Of a stretch of 64,000 nt of DNA, positions 35,153-44,739 are shown piece after piece. The notes beneath the pieces are model-generated. The model was given only the letters and a program-made list of their open reading frames with translations. It did not search any database and had not been told where the DNA came from. Where the stretch lies: positions 99,769 to 163,768 of the forward strand of contig JAEXDA010000037.1 of assembly GCA_023401925.1 (NCBI GenBank). The letters run 5' to 3'. The DNA comes from Bacillota bacterium. Lineage in GTDB: Bacteria; Bacillota; UBA4882; UBA8346. A program made the translations under genes and the position numbers. Each line of letters opens with the position of its first letter. Position 1 is the first letter of the stretch.

Positions 35153-36868
35153 TTGCCGTTATTTGAAGGGATATTAATCCTGATTGGAGCTTTAGGGTTA
35201 TTTTTATATGCAATCGGCCGCTTCGGGGATGGAGTCCAAAAAATGGCCGGAGAGAAAATTCGGGAAATTCTAGAAAAGCAAGGCCGAAGTCCTGCTTCGA
35301 ATATATTTACCGGAGTGGGAATGGCTGCCGCTCTTCAAAGCAATTTTTTAACCTTTGGATTGATTTCCGGGTTAATGAATGCCGGATTGTTGGGATTATT
35401 GCCTGCGTTATGGATTATGTTGGGTGTTAATTTGGGGATGACGATTAATGCTCAATTAATGTCAATTAATTTGGGCGTAACCATTTATGGAATGTTATTC
35501 TTAGGTTATTGGCTTTATTTTTATGGCCGAAAAAGGAATTGGCACTATTTGGGTCAGGCAATTTTTAGTTTGGCTTTGATGTACTTGGGATTTGAAATCT
35601 TCCATCAAGCCTTTGCATATTTACTGACCATTCATAGTTCTTTTCTGTTTATGACCCAGATATTTTTAAAGCCTTGGCTTGGATTTCTACTGGGGTTGAG
35701 TTTGGCCGCCTTGTTGCGGAGCAGCAATACTGTGGTAGCATTAATTCAAGGATTTATCGGAATTGAAATTGCTTTATTTCAACCGTCTTTTTTAAGTGGT
35801 GCAGTGGCGATTGTTATCGGGGCAAATGTAGGCGCTTCAGTTATTAATATGATAACCGGTTTGGATCGCCTGCCAATCGTCCGCAAGGCTAATTGGCTTC
35901 ATTTCGCCTTTAATATGACAACCGCCTTGATTTGGCTCTTGTTTTTGCCTATTGCATTTAAATTTTTATGCTGGATGAATCAGAATATTTGTGGTGCTTT
36001 TCAATGGGTTGAAACTTCAGTATTTCAATGGCGGGCTGTGCCCAATTTTATCGACAGCCGTTGGTTTAATGTTTGGCAACTCGCCATGGCCCACACCTTA
36101 TTTAATATGTCTGTTATTCTGATATGGTTTCCATTTACCCTTTTGGCATCGAAATTTAAGTTTTTGAACCATCCTGCGGAAAAGGCTAAAATCAGTTCGG
36201 GTGGCAGCACTTATTTGGATCGGCGGGCTTTACAAAGTCCGGCTTTGGCCTTGATATTAGCTTCACATGAAGTCAATCAAATGGCTGCACTCACCCAGGA
36301 GATGTTAAAGTCGGCCAGGATGGCTTTTTTAAAAGGACAAGTTCATCTTCTCGACAGTATTTACCGGAATGAGGCCATTGTGGATGATTTGCAGGAGCAG
36401 ATTACCTTTTACCTTTCGGCGCTTTTATCGCAAAATTCTCTTACGGAAGCTCAATCCCATCGCTTGGCCGGTCTGTTGCATATTGTCAGCGATATTGAGA
36501 GGGTGGGGGATCATGCCAACAGTATTGCAACGATAGCGGAGAAAAAGAATCAGGAACAACTGCCTTTTTCGGAAATTGCCATCAATGAAATTGAGCTTTT
36601 TTATGGGAAAACTATGGATTTATATAACAAAGCCTGTCAAGCATTACGGGAGAATAATCTGGAAGTGGCAAAACAGATTGAAAACCGAGAGAGTAATATT
36701 GATAAATTAGAGGAAGAATTACGTCAGAATCATATTCACCGTTTAAATCAAGGTAAATGTTGGCCCGGTTCAGGAGTCGCCTATGTTGAAATGCTGAGCA
36801 ATTTACAACGTATTTCGGCGCATTCCGCCAATATTGCGATGATTGTGATCGAAGAAGGTGAGGAATAA
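35153..36868 (+). CDS. Na/Pi cotransporter family protein with PhoU-like tail
   Basis: The 571-residue membrane protein has about eight hydrophobic segments (residues 1-310) with two inverted repeats of the NptA type: the QSNFLTFGLISGLMNAG and RSSNTVVALIQGF stretches, each followed by GVNLGMTINAQ / GANVGASVINM. A C-terminal coiled PhoU-like domain follows (about 360-570). It should import phosphate with sodium, or export; direction is unknown. TTG 35153 has GGAGGG 7 bases upstream; the ATG at 35126 lies before that site. The stop overlaps the next start. Confidence 0.85.
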   Translation: MPLFEGILILIGALGLFLYAIGRFGDGVQKMAGEKIREILEKQGRSPASNIFTGVGMAAALQSNFLTFGLISGLMNAGLLGLLPALWIMLGVNLGMTINAQLMSINLGVTIYGMLFLGYWLYFYGRKRNWHYLGQAIFSLALMYLGFEIFHQAFAYLLTIHSSFLFMTQIFLKPWLGFLLGLSLAALLRSSNTVVALIQGFIGIEIALFQPSFLSGAVAIVIGANVGASVINMITGLDRLPIVRKANWLHFAFNMTTALIWLLFLPIAFKFLCWMNQNICGAFQWVETSVFQWRAVPNFIDSRWFNVWQLAMAHTLFNMSVILIWFPFTLLASKFKFLNHPAEKAKISSGGSTYLDRRALQSPALALILASHEVNQMAALTQEMLKSARMAFLKGQVHLLDSIYRNEAIVDDLQEQITFYLSALLSQNSLTEAQSHRLAGLLHIVSDIERVGDHANSIATIAEKKNQEQLPFSEIAINEIELFYGKTMDLYNKACQALRENNLEVAKQIENRESNIDKLEEELRQNHIHRLNQGKCWPGSGVAYVEMLSNLQRISAHSANIAMIVIEEGEE

Positions 36869-39147
36869 TGGCTGGCACGAAAGATGTGGAAGAACAGTCT
36901 ACCGAACAAGAGAATGACGACCGTTTTGCCGAGCAACGTACCGAGATTCTGGGTGTCTTACTGCTGGGGCTGTCTTTATTATCTTTAACCGCCATTTATT
37001 TTAATGGCGCGGGATTTGTCGGTGAAATTTTAAAAAGAGGTTTGTTTTATGTTTTCGGGCATAGCGGTGCGATTATTCCCGTTGTTTTTGTGGCCATTGT
37101 CGGATGGATGTTACTTGTTTGGCGCAGGGGTGTGCGCTTTGGCAAGCATTTTGTTACTTTAATACTCTTATTCTTGTGGGCTTTACTGATATTGCATTTT
37201 TTCAGCGGGGTGGTTATTTCTTCTACCGGTTGGGAGGATGCAACCCAAGGAGGCGGAATTGTCGGCCATTTTTTTGCCTTAAAACTGTTGCAGCTTTTCG
37301 GTAAATTCGGGACTGGGATTTTCATGTCGATTTGGCTGATAATCCTGGCAATACTAGCCCTGGATCGACCGTTGATTGTGTTTTTAGCAGGCCTGGGAAA
37401 CCGTCGGATACGGCCGATGCCTTTGGAACGGGAAATTCCAAACAAGGAAGAGTCAACGGGTCTAAGACAGCCGCAAGTGGACCCGGTGGTCAATCCCTTT
37501 AAAAATAACCCACCACCCATAGAAAGTAAGACTTATCCCAATAAGAAAGAGGAGGCCGAGGTAGTTCCCTTTCCGCCAAAGCAGCCCCGTTCCAGCGTAG
37601 TCATGGCCACATTGCAGAATATATTGAAAGAGAAAGAGAAAGCCAAGAATGAAAAAAAGGGGATTTTAAAATCCGATTCTCCCCAAGATTTACCTGCACA
37701 GCCACAAATTAGACCTTCTCAGAAAGCCGGTGAGTATCAACTCCCCGATATTAACTTGGTAGGCCCTTCTGGAGCCGCCCGACAAAAAAAAATTGTTAAA
37801 TCAGCCGATCAATCACTCATGTTGGAGCAGACCCTGGCTAACTTTGGGATTCAAGTCAAAGTGCTGGAAGCCCATCATGGCCCAGTCGTTACTCGTTATG
37901 ACCTTCAACCGGCCCCCGGCGTTAAAGTGAGCCGGATTGTGAATTTAGCCGATGACTTGGCTTTAGCTTTGGCAGCAAAAGGCTTACGCCTTGAAGCTCC
38001 GATTCCTGGGAAAGCGGCTATCGGTGTTGAAGTCCCTAATCAAGAAGCTCAAATTGTCACTTTCAGAGATGTATTGGATTCAAAAACTTTTTGGAATACC
38101 AGCCGACTGAGTGTAGGCCTGGGAACAGATATTGCCGGGGAAACTGTATTGGCTGATCTGAGCAAAATGCCTCATTTATTGGTGGCCGGGGCTACCGGAT
38201 CCGGAAAGAGCGTTTGTATTAACACGCTAATCATGAGTATTCTTTATAAAGCCTACCCCAATGAGGTTAAATTCATCATGATTGACCCTAAGATGGTCGA
38301 ATTATCAATGTATAATGGCATTCCTCACTTAATGGCTCCCGTAGTAACAGAAGCCAAAAAGGCGGCGGGTACTTTAAAGGTTGTCGTCAATGAAATGGAA
38401 CGTCGTTATAAGTTGTTTGCCGAAGCAAGAGTCAGGGATTTGGATAAATATAACTCTCAAGCTAAGGAAGGAGAAACGCTTCCTTATATCGTAGTGATCA
38501 TTGACGAGCTTGCCGATTTGATGATGCTCGCCCCGGTGGAAGTCGAAGATTGTATTTGCCGTTTGGCTCAAATGGCCAGGGCAACAGGAATCCATTTGGT
38601 TGTGGCAACTCAGCGTCCTTCGGTGGACGTCATTACCGGTTTAATCAAAGCGAATATTTCTTCCAGGATTGCTTTTGCGGTTTCGTCACAGATCGATTCC
38701 AGAACGATTTTGGATAGTGTCGGAGCCGAACGTTTACTTGGCAGGGGAGACATGCTGTTTTCGCCAATTGGTTCCATGAAACCCCGGCGGGTGCAGGGGG
38801 CTTTGGTTACTGAAAAAGAAATTGAAGCCGTTATTGAACATTGGAAGAATCAAGGCGGCCCCAAATATCAAGAACATTTTTTAAATATCCCCGATAAAAA
38901 AGAAGTTGTCGTAGAGACCGAAGACGAGCTGCTTTGGGATGCAGTCCGGGTTGTTATTGATTACGGATCTGCATCGGCATCGGTTCTTCAAAGACGTTTG
39001 AAGATCGGGTATACCAGAGCCGCAAGGCTTGTTGACTTAATGGAAGCCAAAAGAATGATTGGCCCCTATGAAGGAAGCAAACCTCGAGAGGTTTACATCA
39101 CTGCCAGGCAATTGGAAGAAATGAAAAAACACCAACAAGAACAGTAA
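36868..39147 (+). CDS. spoIIIE: DNA translocase SpoIIIE/FtsK
   Basis: The 759-residue protein has four N-terminal membrane segments (about residues 30-175), a charged linker (190-290), an alpha/beta motor and a winged-helix gamma domain. Walker A GATGSGKS is at about 441-448 and Walker B VVIIDELADLM at about 541-551. The gamma domain (DAVRVVIDYGSASASVLQRRLKIGYTRA, about 691-720) binds KOPS-like sequences. It moves chromosomal DNA through the division or sporulation septum. Its place near tepA/ylzJ favours the SpoIIIE naming, but FtsK-like function in vegetative division is equally possible. Confidence 0.94.
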   Translation: MAGTKDVEEQSTEQENDDRFAEQRTEILGVLLLGLSLLSLTAIYFNGAGFVGEILKRGLFYVFGHSGAIIPVVFVAIVGWMLLVWRRGVRFGKHFVTLILLFLWALLILHFFSGVVISSTGWEDATQGGGIVGHFFALKLLQLFGKFGTGIFMSIWLIILAILALDRPLIVFLAGLGNRRIRPMPLEREIPNKEESTGLRQPQVDPVVNPFKNNPPPIESKTYPNKKEEAEVVPFPPKQPRSSVVMATLQNILKEKEKAKNEKKGILKSDSPQDLPAQPQIRPSQKAGEYQLPDINLVGPSGAARQKKIVKSADQSLMLEQTLANFGIQVKVLEAHHGPVVTRYDLQPAPGVKVSRIVNLADDLALALAAKGLRLEAPIPGKAAIGVEVPNQEAQIVTFRDVLDSKTFWNTSRLSVGLGTDIAGETVLADLSKMPHLLVAGATGSGKSVCINTLIMSILYKAYPNEVKFIMIDPKMVELSMYNGIPHLMAPVVTEAKKAAGTLKVVVNEMERRYKLFAEARVRDLDKYNSQAKEGETLPYIVVIIDELADLMMLAPVEVEDCICRLAQMARATGIHLVVATQRPSVDVITGLIKANISSRIAFAVSSQIDSRTILDSVGAERLLGRGDMLFSPIGSMKPRRVQGALVTEKEIEAVIEHWKNQGGPKYQEHFLNIPDKKEVVVETEDELLWDAVRVVIDYGSASASVLQRRLKIGYTRAARLVDLMEAKRMIGPYEGSKPREVYITARQLEEMKKHQQEQ

Positions 39148-39198
39148 TTTTCATTTTTCCGGAAGGAACTCCAATGAATTACTAGAATATATTAAGGG

Positions 39199-39226
39199 TT
39201 GACAAAAAACGGTAATCAACTATAAT
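39199..39226 (+). promoter_or_regulatory. sigma-A-type promoter upstream of rodZ
   Basis: TTGACA (39199-39204) and TATAAT (39221-39226) are separated by 16 bases, a perfect-consensus pair. It would drive rodZ with a leader of about 145 bases. Nothing recognisable is seen in the leader, which is AT-rich. Confidence 0.8.
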
Positions 39227-39375
39227 TTTAATTTTTTCTAAATCTGAACATTGCTTATAGGGTGAAGTTTTAACTTTTTGATGGAATCCTCATCCTTTAA
39301 TAGTAAAAAAGACCATCATTGTTCAAAATATAGAAAAGTTTACAATTTAATAACTCAAAATCGGGGGTGAACTTT

Positions 39376-40167
39376 TTGAAGGAGATCGGTGACTACCTTC
39401 ATCGGGTTCGAGAAGAAAAGAGTATTTCTTTAAAAGAAATTCAGGAAGCGACCAAAATCAGTATGCGATACTTGGAAGCAATTGATCGTGGCGATTTGGA
39501 AGGAATTCCTGGCGAAGTTTACCGTAAAGGTTTTTTGGTGAATTTTGCAAATGCAATTGGCTTAGATGGGCAAGAGGTTTTGCAAAAATATTATCAGATG
39601 AAGAATGCTGCCGAATTAGAGAAGCAGCAACAACAGCAGCAGCAACAGTCCATACCGCAACACCAGTATCGTCAGGAGCCAACCCCGGTAGTTGTTCGGG
39701 AAAAAACGGTGAACTCCTCGGAGCTTCAGGATGACGATCAATTAAAAGGGCTTTATTTGGGAATCGTGGTAGCGTTAATTGGAATCTTAATTGTAGCCAG
39801 CTTTTTTCTATTCCCCTATCGTCAAAATAATCAAGACGATGGTGCTGTTACGAAAGAAGAGACTTCCGCAACTGACACAATGGAGGCACCAAAATCGATT
39901 GCGCCGATTACTGTTAATGTCACTTTTAAGGAACGGGTTTGGGTACAGGTAAAAAGCGATGGCGAATACCTATATGGGGCTGAAGGAATGAGTTTTGATT
40001 CTTCGGAACCTCAACAGGTTTGGACTGCACAGCGGGAAATGATTATCCGAATGGGAAATCCTGCTGGTCTCATAATTAGCCTGAATGGTAAGGATCTTGG
40101 CCAGCTCGGTGAAAAGGGCAAGACCAAGTCGATAAAGTTAACTCCGCAAGGTGTAGAAGCGCTCTGA
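39376..40167 (+). CDS. rodZ: RodZ-like cytoskeletal adaptor with polyglutamine linker
   Basis: The 263-residue protein has an N-terminal HTH_25 domain (about 4-70: SLKEIQEATKISMRYLEAID, EVYRKGFLVNFANAIG), a linker containing eight glutamines in a row (about 84-91), one membrane helix (LGIVVALIGILIVASFFLF, about 128-146) and an extracytoplasmic DUF4115 beta domain (about 180-260). RodZ links MreB to the envelope. TTG 39376 follows GGGGGTGA; GTG 39367 overlaps that site. In Bacillus this gene (ymfM) is also a few genes downstream of spoIIIE. Confidence 0.86.
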   Translation: MKEIGDYLHRVREEKSISLKEIQEATKISMRYLEAIDRGDLEGIPGEVYRKGFLVNFANAIGLDGQEVLQKYYQMKNAAELEKQQQQQQQQSIPQHQYRQEPTPVVVREKTVNSSELQDDDQLKGLYLGIVVALIGILIVASFFLFPYRQNNQDDGAVTKEETSATDTMEAPKSIAPITVNVTFKERVWVQVKSDGEYLYGAEGMSFDSSEPQQVWTAQREMIIRMGNPAGLIISLNGKDLGQLGEKGKTKSIKLTPQGVEAL

Positions 40168-40181
40168 GCGCTTTTTTTTTC
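40158..40181 (+). terminator. rodZ terminator
   Basis: AGCGCTCTGAGCGCT followed by nine T forms a short rho-independent terminator. It overlaps the last codons and the stop of rodZ. Confidence 0.8.
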
Positions 40182-40226
40182 TCAAAGTGGGTGATCCATC
40201 CGACGAAAACGAAGTCACATATTCTG

Positions 40227-40370
40227 GGCTGTCTCCAAAGAAAATTTGTGCCCACGGGCACGCCTGATAAAGCGCCCGCACGCAAGAAATACAATTTATT
40301 GGAATGAATGCACCCAAGTAAAGCAATATATTGTATTTGTGATTAATTTCGATTTGTTTTTTAGACAGCC
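40227..40370. repeat. MITE-like dispersed repeat, copy 2 (both ends intact)
   Basis: This 144-base element is bounded by GGCTGTCT (40227-40234) and AGACAGCC (40363-40370) as terminal inverted repeats. The termini extend to GGCTGTCTCCAAAG on the left and AGGCTGTCTAAAAAA when the right end is read in reverse. The interior shares ATATTGTATTT and AGAAATACAAT strings with copy 1 at 21482-21598. No open frame is present. It sits between the rodZ terminator and dgt. Confidence 0.7.
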
Positions 40371-40434
40371 TCAAGTGTGCGCTTCGATCTAGAATCTGGG
40401 TTGAATGTATTTTCTAGATAGAAGGAGCAAAACC

Positions 40435-41445
40435 GTGGATTTGAAAGCACATTTGTTTGAAACGGAAAAATTTCAATTATCGAAATGGGCGATACATTCA
40501 CTGGAAACCAAAGGGCGGAAATATCCAGAACCTGAATGTCCATTGCGTCTGGATTTCCAGCGGGACCGGGATCGCATTATCCATTCGAAGGCTTTTCGTC
40601 GTCTTAAACACAAAACACAAGTTTTTATTGCTCCAGAAGGAGATCATTATCGTACCCGTTTGACACATGCTTTGGAAGTAGCGCAGATTTCCAGGACTAT
40701 CGCCAGATTATTGCGATTGAATGAAGATTTAACTGAAGCGATTGCTTTGGGCCATGATTTAGGGCATACTCCTTTTGGCCATGCCGGGGAAGATGCGTTA
40801 AACCGGCTTTCGCCTGAAGGGTTCCGTCACAATCAGCAAAGTTTACGAGTGGTTGATTGGCTGGAGGATACTGGAAGAGATTATCCGGGATTGAATCTTA
40901 CCCTGGAAGTACGTGATGGGATTGTCAATCATACTGGACCGGATTTGCCATGGAGTGCAGAAGGAAGGGTAGTCCGTTTTGCTGATCGAATTGCCTACGT
41001 GAATCATGATTTGGATGATGCAGTTCGCGGAGGTGTTCTTCAAATATCGGATTTACCTGATTTCATAACCAAAACCCTTGGAGTGACGGCTTCAAAAAGG
41101 CTAACGGTTTTAATCCGCGATATTGTGGAGAATAGTTATGATACCAGAGATATCGCTTTTTCTCCTGAAATTCATAGCGTTTTTGATCAGTTGCGGTTTT
41201 TTCTATTTGAGAAGGTATATATTGGCTCAATAGCGAAAGTGGAGGAAGCAAAAGTCTATCAAATGCTCCACTGCTTATATGAATATTTTGAGGAACATCC
41301 CTTTGAGATTCCCGGGCATATCCCGAAGTTTTCAGGAGAGGATCTCCATTTGGCAATTATTGATTATATTGCTGGAATGACTGACCATTTTGCTACAGAA
41401 ACTTTTATAGGAAAATTCGTTCCGCAAAGTTGGCGCTCAAGATAG
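40435..41445 (+). CDS. dgt: deoxyguanosinetriphosphate triphosphohydrolase-like protein
   Basis: The 336-residue HD-domain enzyme has HSKAFRRLKHKTQVF (about 44-58), RTRLTHALEVAQISR (metal His at 78), LGHDLGHTPFGHAGED (HD at 106-107) and an FADRIAYVNHDLDDA motif near 182. It cleaves dNTPs to deoxynucleoside and triphosphate. GTG 40435 is preceded by AAGGAG; an in-frame ATG at 40405 lies upstream of that site. It precedes dnaG, as in many clostridia. Confidence 0.9.
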   Translation: MDLKAHLFETEKFQLSKWAIHSLETKGRKYPEPECPLRLDFQRDRDRIIHSKAFRRLKHKTQVFIAPEGDHYRTRLTHALEVAQISRTIARLLRLNEDLTEAIALGHDLGHTPFGHAGEDALNRLSPEGFRHNQQSLRVVDWLEDTGRDYPGLNLTLEVRDGIVNHTGPDLPWSAEGRVVRFADRIAYVNHDLDDAVRGGVLQISDLPDFITKTLGVTASKRLTVLIRDIVENSYDTRDIAFSPEIHSVFDQLRFFLFEKVYIGSIAKVEEAKVYQMLHCLYEYFEEHPFEIPGHIPKFSGEDLHLAIIDYIAGMTDHFATETFIGKFVPQSWRSR

Positions 41446-41543
41446 GATGGTTAGCGATTTGGAAAAACGAATAAGGTTGTTCAATTTGATTCGAGGAGCG
41501 AGAGAATTCTAGAAAGTCGCCTGGCGGAAAGTTGGTAAGAAAG

Positions 41544-43403
41544 ATGGAGCGATTAAAGCAGGAATTATTTGAACAAATTAAAGAACATAATGATATTGTA
41601 GCGGTGATCTCGGAATATGTTAGTTTGAGAAAATCCGGTCGGTCACTGGTTGGTTTATGTCCTTTTCATGGGGAAAAAACTCCTTCCTTTAATGTTAACC
41701 AGGAAAAACAATTATTTTATTGTTTTGGATGCGGTGTCGGCGGTAATGTTTTTAATTTCATGATGAAGTTAGAGAATATTGATTTTATTGCTGCCGCCAA
41801 AGTATTGGCGGAACGCGCCGGGATACCGTGGCCGGATTATCATCCGGATTCTACCGAAGACCTTCATCGGGAAAGTTTATTTAAAATCAATAAATTGGCT
41901 GCTGCGTTTTTTAATCAGTATTTATTAAAGGTTGAGTCGGCAAAACAAGCCAGAAAATATTTACAGGACCGGGGGATCGCTCCAGAAAGCTGGCAGCGGT
42001 TTCATTTGGGATACGCTCCGGCGCTGTGGCATAGTTTAACGGATATTCTGCGAAAGAAAGGGGTAAGCCTAGAGGATGCCGAAAAACTGGGCTTGCTTAG
42101 TTTGGGAGAAAATGGTTATTATGATCGTTTTCGGGATCGTTTAATATTTCCCATCACTGATTTACGAGGAAATGTTGTTGGCTTTGGAGGGCGGGTTTTT
42201 GATAACAGTCATCCCAAGTATTTGAATTCGCCGGAAACTGAAATTTTCCATAAGGGGCGTTTTCTTTTCGGACTGACCCTTGCCAAAGAAACCATTCGAA
42301 AAAAAAACCAAGCGATCATCGTTGAGGGTTACTTGGACGTGATTCAGGCGCACCAAGCCGGTTTTACTCAAACAGTGGCCTCGCTGGGTACCGCGTTAAC
42401 CAAGGAACAAGCCCGGATGATTAAGAAATATACTTCGGAAGTTATATTAGCCTATGATGGAGATGCTGCCGGACGTAAAGCGACAGAACGTGGAATGGCG
42501 ATTCTTCAGGAGGCAGGGTTAAAAATTAAAATATTAGATTTACCCGCAGAGGATGACCCGGATTCCTTTATTAAAAAAAATGGTGCGGATGCTTTTAATA
42601 CTTTACTTAATAACGCTCTGGATATCACTGATTTCACACTAAAACAGGTTTTACAACAATATAATATTAGTACGCCGGGGGGGAAAGTTCAGGCTCAGCA
42701 AGCAATGTTGCCACAAATCGCATTGATTGACAACCGGCTCACCCAAGAATATTATTTGCGGCAATTAGCTCGTGAACTTGGAATTTCAGAAGTCTCTATT
42801 TTTGCGGATTTTGACGACTGGGTGAAAAAAAACAGGAAAAAATCTCCGGTTCTGGATAGAGAACGGATTAATAGTTATACTAAAGAAACAGGTGAAAAAA
42901 TCGGGCCATCTATGGGCATGATAAACCTAGATGAGCTTTCCCCTCTAAAACGGGCTGTTTTTGAGACAGAAAAGGAACTTTTGCAATTTGCTTTGCAGGA
43001 ATATGATAACTTAAAGCGAATTAAAGAAGAATTGAAGGCAGAAGAGTTCAGCTTCGAGATTTGGCGGGATTTATTAATGGAAATCGAGCGAGTAGGAGCT
43101 TTGGATAAAGACTCTCGGATTGTTTTGGCTGAGATTCAAGGTTCGTTTCAGGAAGTTGCGGCTTCATTAATCGCTGAACAAGAGGTCAAAGAGTCCCAAG
43201 CTGATCTGGGAGGTAATATTCAGCGTTTGAAAATGCTGCACCTTCAGGAACATGTTCAAAGTTTAACTGAACAACTTACCTCAGGAAAGGATGAAAACGG
43301 GAAGACCTTGTCTGAGGCTAACCTAAAAATGAAAGCTAAAGAATTTACCGAGATCAAAAGAAAGTTACAAAAGGATTTCCCCCAATTTTCAGCGGAAATC
43401 TAA
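41544..43403 (+). CDS. dnaG: DNA primase
   Basis: The 619-residue primase has an N-terminal CHC2 zinc finger (CPFHGEKTPSF and CFGCG, about 38-63), an N-terminal catalytic domain, and the TOPRIM core with IIVEGYLDVI (about 258) and YDGDAAGRKA (about 306). A C-terminal DnaB-binding region follows. It makes RNA primers at the fork. ATG 41544 is selected; TTG 41532 is also in frame, and the ribosome site is poor for both. rpoD follows 95 bases later, the classical macromolecular synthesis arrangement. Confidence 0.95.
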   Translation: MERLKQELFEQIKEHNDIVAVISEYVSLRKSGRSLVGLCPFHGEKTPSFNVNQEKQLFYCFGCGVGGNVFNFMMKLENIDFIAAAKVLAERAGIPWPDYHPDSTEDLHRESLFKINKLAAAFFNQYLLKVESAKQARKYLQDRGIAPESWQRFHLGYAPALWHSLTDILRKKGVSLEDAEKLGLLSLGENGYYDRFRDRLIFPITDLRGNVVGFGGRVFDNSHPKYLNSPETEIFHKGRFLFGLTLAKETIRKKNQAIIVEGYLDVIQAHQAGFTQTVASLGTALTKEQARMIKKYTSEVILAYDGDAAGRKATERGMAILQEAGLKIKILDLPAEDDPDSFIKKNGADAFNTLLNNALDITDFTLKQVLQQYNISTPGGKVQAQQAMLPQIALIDNRLTQEYYLRQLARELGISEVSIFADFDDWVKKNRKKSPVLDRERINSYTKETGEKIGPSMGMINLDELSPLKRAVFETEKELLQFALQEYDNLKRIKEELKAEEFSFEIWRDLLMEIERVGALDKDSRIVLAEIQGSFQEVAASLIAEQEVKESQADLGGNIQRLKMLHLQEHVQSLTEQLTSGKDENGKTLSEANLKMKAKEFTEIKRKLQKDFPQFSAEI

Positions 43404-43498
43404 TGGATGGGGCGGGTTTAAACAATTTTAAAGACTAATTATCGATATGATTCATGGAAGTATGAAGCTCCTACCCCCGGAAGGATGGTAATTTAAAG

Positions 43499-44605
43499 TT
43501 GACTAAAGAAAAGGCCTTGCCAAATATCGAAGGAATTAAGGAACTGATTGCAAAGGGCAAGAGAAAAGGGATTATTTCCTATCGTGAGATTATGGATTCT
43601 CTTGAGCAAATTGATCTATCGACTGAACAAATTGATGAAATATATGAGGCCTTTGCCAGTAATGGTATTGAAATAATGCCGGATACCAGTGAGAGTGGAG
43701 AACAAGCTGAGGATCAAGAACCCTTCCAAGCAGAAACTGAAGAAGTAGAACTTGATCTGACGATTCCAGAAGGGATTGCCCTTGATGATCCGGTTCGGAT
43801 GTATTTGAAGGAAATTGGTCGTGTACCTTTGCTTTCGGCTACAGACGAAATTGATTTGGCCCGCAGAGTCGAAGAAGGCGACGAATCGGCAAAACGGAGG
43901 CTTGCTGAGGCAAACCTGCGGTTGGTGGTTAGCATCGCTAAACGTTATGTAGGCCGTGGCATGCTTTTCCTCGATTTGATCCAGGAAGGAAACTTGGGAC
44001 TGATCAAGGCCGTTGAAAAGTTTGATTATCGCAAAGGATATAAATTCAGTACTTATGCAACCTGGTGGATTCGTCAGGCAATTACCCGTGCAATTGCAGA
44101 TCAGGCCAGAACCATCCGGATACCGGTACATATGGTCGAGACCATCAATAAATTAATCCGGGTTTCCCGGCAGTTATTGCAAAGTCTGGGGCGTGAACCT
44201 TCCGCTGAGGAAATCGCGGTTGAAATGGAAATGAGTCCGGATCGGGTTCGGGAAATTATGAAAATCGCCCAGGAACCTGTTTCTCTCGAAACCCCTATCG
44301 GAGAAGAGGAAGATAGTCATTTAGGCGATTTTATTGAAGATCAGGATGCTCCGGCTCCAGCCGAAGCTGCATCGTTTCGTTTATTAAAGGAACAGTTGGA
44401 AGAGGTTTTAAATACTTTAACACCCCGGGAAGAAAAAGTTTTACGTTTGCGTTTTGGTTTGGATGATGGCCGGGCCCGAACTTTGGAAGAAGTCGGACAG
44501 ATTTTTAACGTGACCCGCGAGCGGATTCGTCAAATCGAAGCCAAAGCATTGCGCAAATTACGGCATCCAAGCCGCAGCAAGAAATTGAAAGATTTCTTGG
44601 ATTGA
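43499..44605 (+). CDS. rpoD: primary sigma factor RpoD/SigA
   Basis: The 368-residue sigma-70 protein has a short region 1.1, the region 1.2 motif DDPVRMYLKEIGRVPLLS (about 95), the 2.3/2.4 block KFSTYATWWIRQAITRAIAD (about 181), region 3 and the region 4.2 helix VTRERIRQIEAKALRKLR (about 339-356). Translation starts at TTG 43499 with GGAAGGATGG upstream. The ATG within that site is out of frame and stops after three codons. It recognises the TTGACA/TATAAT promoters found across the window. Confidence 0.96.
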   Translation: MTKEKALPNIEGIKELIAKGKRKGIISYREIMDSLEQIDLSTEQIDEIYEAFASNGIEIMPDTSESGEQAEDQEPFQAETEEVELDLTIPEGIALDDPVRMYLKEIGRVPLLSATDEIDLARRVEEGDESAKRRLAEANLRLVVSIAKRYVGRGMLFLDLIQEGNLGLIKAVEKFDYRKGYKFSTYATWWIRQAITRAIADQARTIRIPVHMVETINKLIRVSRQLLQSLGREPSAEEIAVEMEMSPDRVREIMKIAQEPVSLETPIGEEEDSHLGDFIEDQDAPAPAEAASFRLLKEQLEEVLNTLTPREEKVLRLRFGLDDGRARTLEEVGQIFNVTRERIRQIEAKALRKLRHPSRSKKLKDFLD

Positions 44606-44619
44606 TGAAATGATTCTTC

Positions 44620-44648
44620 TTGATGTTTTGAGCGATTCATTGTATAAT
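44620..44648 (+). promoter_or_regulatory. promoter of the CAU tRNA
   Basis: TTGATG (44620-44625), a 17-base spacer and TATAAT (44643-44648). The mature tRNA begins 17 bases after the -10. Confidence 0.7.
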
Positions 44649-44664
44649 ATTTTATGTCACTTTT

Positions 44665-44739
44665 GGGCCCATAGCTCAGCGGTGGAGCAGTCGGCTCATA
44701 ACCGATCGGTCCTTGGTTCGAATCCAAGTGGGCCCACCA
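44665..44739 (+). tRNA. tRNA with CAU anticodon (elongator Met, or Ile2 read with lysidine)
   Basis: This is a complete 75-nt cloverleaf. The acceptor stem GGGCCCA pairs with TGGGCCC, followed by an encoded ACCA end (44736-44739). The D-arm is GCTC/GAGC and the anticodon stem GTCGG/CCGAT encloses the loop CTCATAA, with CAT at 44697-44699. The T-arm is CTTGG TTCGAAT CCAAG. The GG/CC-rich acceptor and CTCATAA loop fit both elongator Met and Ile(CAU), and the two cannot be separated without comparison. It is not the initiator, because 1-72 is a G-C pair. Confidence 0.93.
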
